From Archivesica marissinica (lineage: Eukaryota; Mollusca; Bivalvia; Venerida; Vesicomyidae), in the NCBI GenBank assembly GCA_014843695.1, contig CM026390.1, forward strand, positions 16,957,682-17,021,681: a stretch of 64,000 nucleotides of DNA, given 5' to 3'. A program made the position numbers and the translations under genes. This document shows positions 56,292-64,000 of this stretch, one piece after another (position 1 is the stretch's first letter; each line of letters starts with the position of its first letter). The notes under the pieces were generated by a model. That model saw only the letters and a list, made by a program, of their open reading frames with translations, had not been told where the DNA came from and did not search any database.

Positions 56292-57865
56292 TACAACTTA
56301 TCATATATACGAGGGGCAACTTATCATATATACGAGGGGCAACTTATCATATATACAAGGGGCACTTTATCATATATACGAGGGGCAACTTATCATATAT
56401 ACGAGGGGCAACTTATCATATATACGAGGGGCACTTTATCATATATACAAGGGGCACTTTATCATATATACGAGGAGCAACTTATCATATATACAAGGGG
56501 CACTTTATCATATATACGAGGGGCAACTTATCATATATACGAGGGGCAACTTATCTTATATACGAGGGGCACTTTATCATATATATGAGGAGCAACTTAT
56601 CATATATACGAAGGGCACTTTATCATATATACGAGGGCAACTTATCATATATACGAATGGGCACTTTATCATATATACAAAGGGCACTTTATCATATATA
56701 CGAGGGGCAACTTATCATATATACGAGGGGCACTTTATCATATATACGAAGGGCAACTTATCATATATATGAGGGGCAACAAATCATATATACGAAGGGC
56801 ACTTTATCATATATATGAGGAGCAACTTATCATATATACGAAGGGCAACTTATCATATATATGAGGGGCAACAAATCATATATACGAAGGGCACTTTATC
56901 ATATATATGAGGAGCAACTTATCATATATACGAGGGGCAACTTATCATATATACGAGGGCAACTTATCATATATACGAATGGGCACTTTATCATATATAC
57001 AAAGGGCACTTTATCATATATACGAGGGGCACTTTATCATATATACGAGGGGCAACTTATCATATATACGAGGGGCACTTTATCATATATACAAAGGGCA
57101 CTTTATCATATATACGAAGGGCACTTTATCATATATACAAAGGGCACTTTATCATATATACGAAGGGCAACTTATCATATATACGAGGGGCACTTTATCA
57201 TATATACGAAGGGCAACTTATCATATATATGAGGGGCAACAAATCATATATACGAGGGGCACTTTATCATATATATGAGGAGCAACTTATCATATATATG
57301 AGGGGCAACTTATCATATATATGAGGGGCACTTTATCATATATACGAGGGGCAACTTATCATATATACGAGGGGCAACTTATCATATATACGAGGGGCAC
57401 TTTATCATATATATGAGGAGCAACGTTTCATATATACGAAGGGCACTTTATCATATATACGAGGGCAACTTATCATATATACGAATGGGCACTTTATCAT
57501 ATATACAAAGGGCACTTTATCATATATACGAGGGGCACTTTATCATATATACGAGGGGCAACTTATCATATATACGAGGGGCACTTTATCATATATACGA
57601 GGGGCACTTTATCATATATACGAAGGGCAACTTATCATATATACGAGGGGCAACTTATCATATATATGAGGGGCAACAAATCATATATACGAAGGGCACT
57701 TTATCATATATACAAAGGGCAACTTATCATATATATGAGGGGCAACAAATCATATATACGAGTGGCAACTTATCATATATACGAAGGGCAACTTATCATA
57801 TATATGAGGGGCAACAAATCATATATACAAGGGGCAACAAATCATATATACAAGGGGCAATCAAT
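56292..57865 (+). repeat. 23-bp minisatellite, block 1
   Basis: About 68 units of ATCATATATACGAGGGGCAA + CTT, with variants CACTTT, AACAAATC, ATGAGG and GAAGG. Same family as 58790-59946 and 60876-61367. Confidence 0.95.
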
Positions 57866-58789
57866 ATATTCTGTCACTGGTCTTGGGGGTATTTAAGATT
57901 TTGTTCAGATCAATGCTTCACGGGTATTCACCCCACACGGATACACACTTACAAAGTATTGTTGTCCATAACCTATATGCTATAAAGTAGTCTCCCCTTC
58001 GTATACTGTTCCTGACACTCATAACTTGCATACCAAAGAGCAATTGGGAAATACATGTAGAAAACGTCACAGGACTAAGTCGGGAGAATAAGTCGGGGAA
58101 TAAGTCGGGAGAATAAGTCGGGGGAATAAGTCGGGGGAATAATTCAGGAGAATAAGGGGTTTTCAACCTGAATAGCCGTTTCTTGTTCTAAAAATGATTA
58201 TACATTACTATTGCGGACAGAAGCATGGTCATGATTAAGCTACATGTATATGCCTTCCAAACCATTACTTCTGTGGTTATTTATATAAACTTCTTGTCCT
58301 ATTTGCTATAATCGACCTAGTCTGGTTTTTTACATTAGACGGTTATCTTCTTGCAGGCTATGCTGACCCCTAATTTTCTAATGACATTGAAACATAGCCA
58401 CTGTTCAAGGGTGTATAAGTCATCAATGACTGCTGAATGTTTAACTAATTATTGAACGTCTGTCGATGAGATAGGGGGATACAAGCTGGTCAACTGAAGC
58501 AAACGAGTGCACCAAAGTAGGTTCAAGTTGAATCGGGTTTCAAATGCTTCATTAATATGTTCTCTAAACTGTGGTGTGTTCACTAAATCATAGTATATTA
58601 TGTTCATTAAAAGATGGTATGTTCACTAAATGTTGGTATGTTCACTAAATGTTGGTATGTTCACTAAATGTAGGTATGTTCACTAAATCTTAGTAATTCA
58701 CTAAATGTTCGTATGTTCACTAAATCTTAGTATGTTCACTAAATCATGGCATATTCACAAACTCTTGGTAAATGTCGACCTGCTTCCTT
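57866..58789. other. Unique spacer between 23-bp blocks; no gene seen
   Basis: Contains a short GAATAAGTCGGG run (58078-58150) and degenerate TGTTCACTAAATNTTGGTA units (58560-58765). It is duplicated at 59951-60875, and a diverged third copy starts at 61365. No splice-supported exon. Confidence 0.6.
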
Positions 58790-59946
58790 GTCAACTTATC
58801 ATATAGACAAGGGGCACTTTATCATATATACGAGGGGCAACTTATCATATATATGAGGGGCAACTTATCATATATACGAGGGGCACTTTATCATATATAT
58901 GAGGGGCAACTTATCATATATACGAGGGGCACTTTATCATATATACGAGGGGCAACTTATCATATATACGAGGGGCAACTTATCATATATATGAGGGGCA
59001 ACTTATCATATATACGAGGGGCAACTTATCATATATACGAGGGGCAACTTATCATATATATGAGGGGCAACTTATCATATATACGAGGGGCAACTTATAA
59101 TATATATGAGGGGCAACTTATCATATATACGAGGGGCAACTTATAATATATATGAGGGGCAACTTATCATATATACGAGGGGCAACTTATAATATATATG
59201 AGGGGCAACTTATCATATATACGAGGGGCAACTTATAATATATATATGAGGGGCAACTTATCATATATACGAGGGGCACTTTATCATATATACGAAGGGC
59301 AACTTATCATATATATGAGGGGCAACAAATCATATATACGAGGGGCACTTTATCATATATATGAGGAGCAACTTATCATATATATGAGGGGCAACTTATC
59401 ATATATATGAGGGGCACTTTATCATATATACGAGGGGCAACTTATCATATATACGAGGGGCAACTTATCATATTACGAGGGGCACTTTATCATATATATG
59501 AGGAGCAACGTTTCATATATACGAAGGGCACTTTATCATATATACGAGGGCAACTTATCATATATACGAATGGGCACTTTATCATATATACAAAGGGCAC
59601 TTTATCATATATACGAGGGGCACTTTATCATATATACGAGGGGCAACTTATCATATATACGAGGGGCACTTTATCATATATACGAGGGGCACTTTATCAT
59701 ATATACGAAGGGCAACTTATCATATATACGAGGGGCAACTTATCATATATATGAGGGGCAACAAATCATATATACGAAGGGCACTTTATCATATATACAA
59801 AGGGCAACTTATCATATATATGAGGGGCAACAAATCATATATACGAGTGGCAACTTATCATATATACGAAGGGCAACTTATCATATATATGAGGGGCAAC
59901 AAATCATATATACAAGGGGCAACAAATCATATATACAAGGGGCAAT
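58790..59946 (+). repeat. 23-bp minisatellite, block 2
   Basis: Same unit as block 1, with added ATAATATATATG variants around 59095-59240. Confidence 0.95.
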
Positions 59947-60875
59947 CAATATATTCTGTCACTGGTCTTGGGGGTATTTAAGATTTTGTTCAGATCAATG
60001 CTTCACGGGTATTCACCCCACACGGATACACACTTACAAAGTATTGTTGTCCATAACCTATATGCTATAAAGTAGTCTCCCCTTCGTATACTGTTCCTGA
60101 CACTCATAACTTGCATACCAAAGAGCAATTGGGAAATACATGTAGAAAACGTCACAGGACTAAGTCGGGAGAATAAGTCGGGGAATAAGTCGGGAGAATA
60201 AGTCGGGGGAATAAGTCGGGGGAATAATTCAGGAGAATAAGGGGTTTTCAACCTGAATAGCCGTTTCTTGTTCTAAAAATGATTATACATTACTATTGCG
60301 GACAGAAGCATGGTCATGATTAAGCTACATGTATATGCCTTCCAAACCATTACTTCTGTGGTTATTTATATAAACTTCTTGTCCTATTTGCTATAATCGA
60401 CCTAGTCTGGTTTTTTACATTAGACGGTTATCTTCTTGCAGGCTATGCTGACCCCTAATTTTCTAATGACATTGAAACATAGCCACTGTTCAAGGGTGTA
60501 TAAGTCATCAATGACTGCTGAATGTTTAACTAATTATTGAACGTCTGTCGATGAGATAGGGGGATACAAGCTGGTCAACTGAAGCAAACGAGTGCACCAA
60601 AGTAGGTTCAAGTTGAATCGGGTTTCAAATGCTTCATTAATATGTTCTCTAAACTGTGGTGTGTTCACTAAATCATAGTATATTATGTTCATTAAAAGAT
60701 GGTCTGTTCACTAAATGTTGGTATGTTCACTAAATGTTGGTATGTTCACTAAATGTAGGTATGTTCACTAAATCTTAGTAATTCACTAAATGTTCGTATG
60801 TTCACTAAATCTTAGTATGTTCACTAAATCATGGCATATTCACAAACTCTTGGTAAATGTCGACCTGCTTCCTTG

Positions 60876-61367
60876 TCAACTTATCATATAGACAAGGGGC
60901 ACTTTATCATATATACGAGGGGCAACTTATCATATATATGAGGGGCAACTTATCATATATACGAGGGGCACTTTATCATATATATGAGGGGCAACTTATC
61001 ATATATACGAGGGGCACTTTATCATATATACGAGGGGCAACTTATCATATATACGAGGGGCAACTTATCATATATATGAGGGGCAACTTATCATATATAC
61101 GAGGGGCAACTTATCATATATACGAGGGGCAACTTATCATATATATGAGGGGCAACTTATCATATATACGAGGGGCAACTTATAATATATATGAGGGGCA
61201 ACTTATCATATATACGAGGGGCAACTTATAATATATATGAGGGGCAACTTATCATATATATACGAGGGGCAACTTATAATATATATGAGGGGCAACTTAT
61301 CATATATACGAGGGGCAACTTATAATATATATATGAGGGGCAACTTATCATATATACGAGGGGCAAT
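60876..61367 (+). repeat. 23-bp minisatellite, block 3
   Basis: About 21 units; a copy of the start of block 2, ending at the third spacer copy. Confidence 0.95.
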
Positions 61368-62099
61368 CAATATATTCTGTCACTGGTCTTGGGGGTATTT
61401 AAGATTTTGTTCAGGTCAATGCTTCATGGGTATTCACCCCACACGGATACACACTTACAAAATATTGTTGTCCATAACCTATATGCTATAAAGTAGTCTC
61501 CCCTTGGGTATACTGTTCCTGACACTCATAACTTGCATACCAAAGAGCAATTATTGTTATTGCAAGGGAAATACATGTAGGAAATCTCACAGGAATAAAT
61601 CAGGGGAATAAGTTGGGAAAATAAGTCAGGGGAATAATTCAGGAGAATAAGTTGGGGGAATAAGTTGGGGGGAATAAGTCAAGGGAATAAGGGGTGTTCA
61701 AACCTGAATAACAGTTTCTTGTTCTAAAAATGATTATACACTACTATTGTGGGCAGAAGCATGGTCATGATTAAGCTACATGTATATGCCTTCCAAACCA
61801 TTACTTCTGCGGTTATTTATATAAACTTCTTGTCCTATTTGCTTTAATCGACCTTGTCTGGTTTTTTACATTAGACGGTTATCTTCTTGCAGGCTATGCT
61901 GACCACTAATTTCCTAATGACATTGAAACATAGCCACTGTACATGGGTGAACAAGTCATCAATGACTGCTGAATGTTTAACTAATTATTGAGCGTCTGTT
62001 GATGAGATAGGGGGATACAAGCTGGTCAACTGAAGCAAACGAGTGCACCAAAGTAGGTTAAAGTTGAATCGGGTTTCACGTGCTTCATTAATATGTTCT

Positions 62100-62935
62100 C
62101 TAAACTGTGGTGTGTTCACTAAATCATAGTATATTATGTTCATTAAAATATGGTGTGTTCACTAAATCATAGTATAGTATGTTCATTAAAAGAGGGTGTG
62201 TGTGTTCACTAAATCATAGTATATTATGTTCATTAAAAGATGGTGTGTTCACTAAATCATAGTATATTATGTTCATTAAAAGAGGGTGTGTTCACTAATT
62301 CATAGTATATTATGTTCATTAAAAGAGGGTGTGTTCACTAAATCATAGTATATTATGTTCATTAAAATATGGTGTGTTCACTAAATCATAGTATAGTATG
62401 TTCATTAAAAGAGGGTGTGTGTGTTCACTAAATCATAGTATATTATGTTCATTAAAAGATGGTGTGTTCACTAAATCATAGTATATTCATTAAAAGATGG
62501 TGTGTTCACTAAATCATAGTATATTATGTTCATTAAAAGAGGGTGTGTTCACTAAATCATAGTATATTATGTTCATTAAAAGATGGTGTGTTCACTAAAT
62601 CATAGTATATTATGTTCATTAAAAGATGGTGTGTTCACTAAATCATAGTATATTATGTTCATTAAAAGATGGTGTGTTCACTAAATCATAGTATATTATG
62701 TTCATTAAAAGATGGTGTGTTCACTAAATCATAGTATATTATGTTCATTAAAAGATGGTGTGTTCACTAAATCATAGTATATTATGTTCATTAAAAGATG
62801 GTGTGTTCACTAAATGTTGGTATGTTCACTAAATGTAGGTATGTTCACTAAATCTTAGTAATTCACTAAATGTTCGTATGTTCACTAAATCTTAGTATGT
62901 TCACTAAATCATGGCATATTCACAAACTCTTGGTA
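62100..62935 (+). repeat. 43-bp minisatellite (TGTTCACTAAATCATAGTAT...)
   Basis: About 16 units of 43 bp with ATTATGTTCATTAAAAGATG, expanded from the single such unit in spacer copies 1 and 2. It ends in the degenerate TGTTCACTAAAT units shared with those copies. Confidence 0.93.
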
Positions 62936-64000
62936 AATGTCGACCTGCTTCCTTGCCAAGTTGCATGTTCTAAATTCACTAAAAGTTGGTATGTTCACTA
63001 AATCTTGGAATGTTCAATAAAATTTTACATGTTCACAAAATCTTGGTATATTTTATACTACCGGTACTTCAATGTATGTTCACAAAATATTAGTAGGTTC
63101 ACAGAATCTGACTATATATAATTTTAATAATGATGTCCTATGGCCAATATTCCTGCTAAGTTGTCAATCACAACTCCCATCTCCCCATCCGTCTCTCCAG
63201 CGCTCATTTACTCGACTGCAGTCAAACTTGGGTTTTCCCAATTTCACATTTACCTTGTTGTGCATGCTACAGAGCCACCGAGAGAAACTCGTCTGAGAAC
63301 GCGTATCTGGCTCATTGTTTTTCAAACTGAAATGAGAAACGACAAGATATCGAAAATATATCACATACTGTATTTATTCAAATTATTGCCTGGACGATAA
63401 TTAATTTGAACAACTAAGAGGATATTTGTTTGTTTCAGTGTATGATTGAATTATATTACATCTAATGAACATTGAAAACATTTATTATCATGAGTGATAA
63501 TAATAGCTTTCTCAGGGTTCCCGCTGTCGGTCGTCAATTGCGACAAAAAACAAATATTGGCGCTAAATTTTGTGAATTGGCGAAAATATTTGGTGCAACT
63601 TTTTTTCGATTCTTTTTTTGGGGGCACATGTTTTGTCAAATACATGGCTTCAACTATTTATTTGTGAACTATATGGCTTTTAGTTGGCTCCAAGTTTTTT
63701 AAATTGGTTCCAGTATTTTTCAATTGACCTTTCTGCCGATTTTGATTGACAGCTGGCGTTAGCCAATCGCATCGCACCATTTGCGCACACCCCTGGCAAT
63801 GGCTTATCGGCGCCATCTTGTTAGACAAACAATGCATATTAGACAAACTAGTAACGAGTAGACAAATTTGAAAAGGCGTGAATTTGATCGTAAATACGGG
63901 CTTAAAATTGTTTTAATGATGTTGAAAATGTGTAGCTTTGGTGTGTGGGTTAGTTATAGTACAATATTAGTCGACATCAGTAGTACATGCAGCTCTTTGG
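62936..64000. other. No confirmed gene; possible transposon end
   Basis: A frame at 63140-63400 ([20 protein letters not shown] start) has no recognisable domain. CAGGGTTCCCGCTGTCGG at 63514 resembles the terminus of a hAT-type element, but its other end is not visible. Confidence 0.35.

Larger units (their letters stand above)
57190..61350 (+). repeat. Tandem duplication of about 2,085 bp
   Basis: 57190-59276 and 59277-61350 are nearly identical, covering parts of the 23-bp array plus the whole unique spacer (57866-58790 = 59951-60875). Differences seen include a 2-base loss near 59473 and A to C at 60703. Frames in the two copies are identical. Confidence 0.9.

Noticed and set aside
63140..63400. 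86-codon frame near the right edge
   Set aside because: No recognisable motif and no clear splice sites in a fitting phase.

Overview
The window is nuclear DNA of an animal, most likely a bivalve mollusc. That is an inference from three things: intron-split genes with GT..AG borders, a protostome-style Toll-like receptor with two cysteine clusters, and a dense load of tRNA-headed SINEs, TTAA-flanked MITEs, decayed LINEs and minisatellites. Nothing looks bacterial, and no operon, CRISPR array or rRNA gene was seen. Adding up the array spans, roughly 28 kb (about 45%) is tandem repeat. Most long open frames are stop-free readings of repeat units and are not genes.

Layout. 0-7.3 kb: a SINE-derived 44-bp array, a 12-bp-based composite array, a 28/32-bp array, a 38-bp array and SINEs. 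7.5-8.9 kb: the last two exons of gene A, a secreted-type protein with a six-cysteine pacifastin/VWC-like domain and a proline/lysine-rich tail; its stop codon lies in the first unit of a 32-bp array. 10-17.5 kb: 59-bp, 33-bp and 19-bp arrays, two duplicated micro-exons (11579-11611 and 16568-16609), a LINE ORF1 relic and a MITE. 18.1-20.2 kb: gene B, a paralogue of A, with the same split six-cysteine domain followed by about 20 in-frame copies of a nine-residue KPVFP-type repeat. 20.4-21.6 kb: two TTAA-type MITEs. 22-26.3 kb: SINEs, a two-part array and a LINE relic. 26.4-34.85 kb: one 8.5-kb array of a 22-bp unit with nested block duplications.

35.2-37.8 kb (+): a two-exon gene for a secreted EF-hand protein resembling sarcoplasmic calcium-binding proteins. 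38.5-40.4 kb (-): a decayed LINE reverse transcriptase with a SINE in it. 40.7-44.7 kb (-): a two-exon, 684-residue Toll-like receptor with a copy of the same MITE at each end. 45.2-49.7 kb: a 21-bp array, a 20-bp array and SINEs. 50.0-55.7 kb (+): a transmembrane exon and a tentative proline-rich last exon, separated by 50-, 27- and 24-bp arrays and a hAT transposase relic. 56.3-63 kb: a 23-bp array caught in a recent tandem duplication of about 2.1 kb, then a 43-bp array.

The genes do not form an obvious pathway, though four of the five models are predicted secreted or membrane proteins (receptor, calcium binder, two repeat-tailed cysteine-rich proteins). The strongest candidates for something undescribed are genes A and B, and the two SINE insertions whose target-site duplications copied a splice acceptor (gene A) and a splice donor (EF-hand gene).
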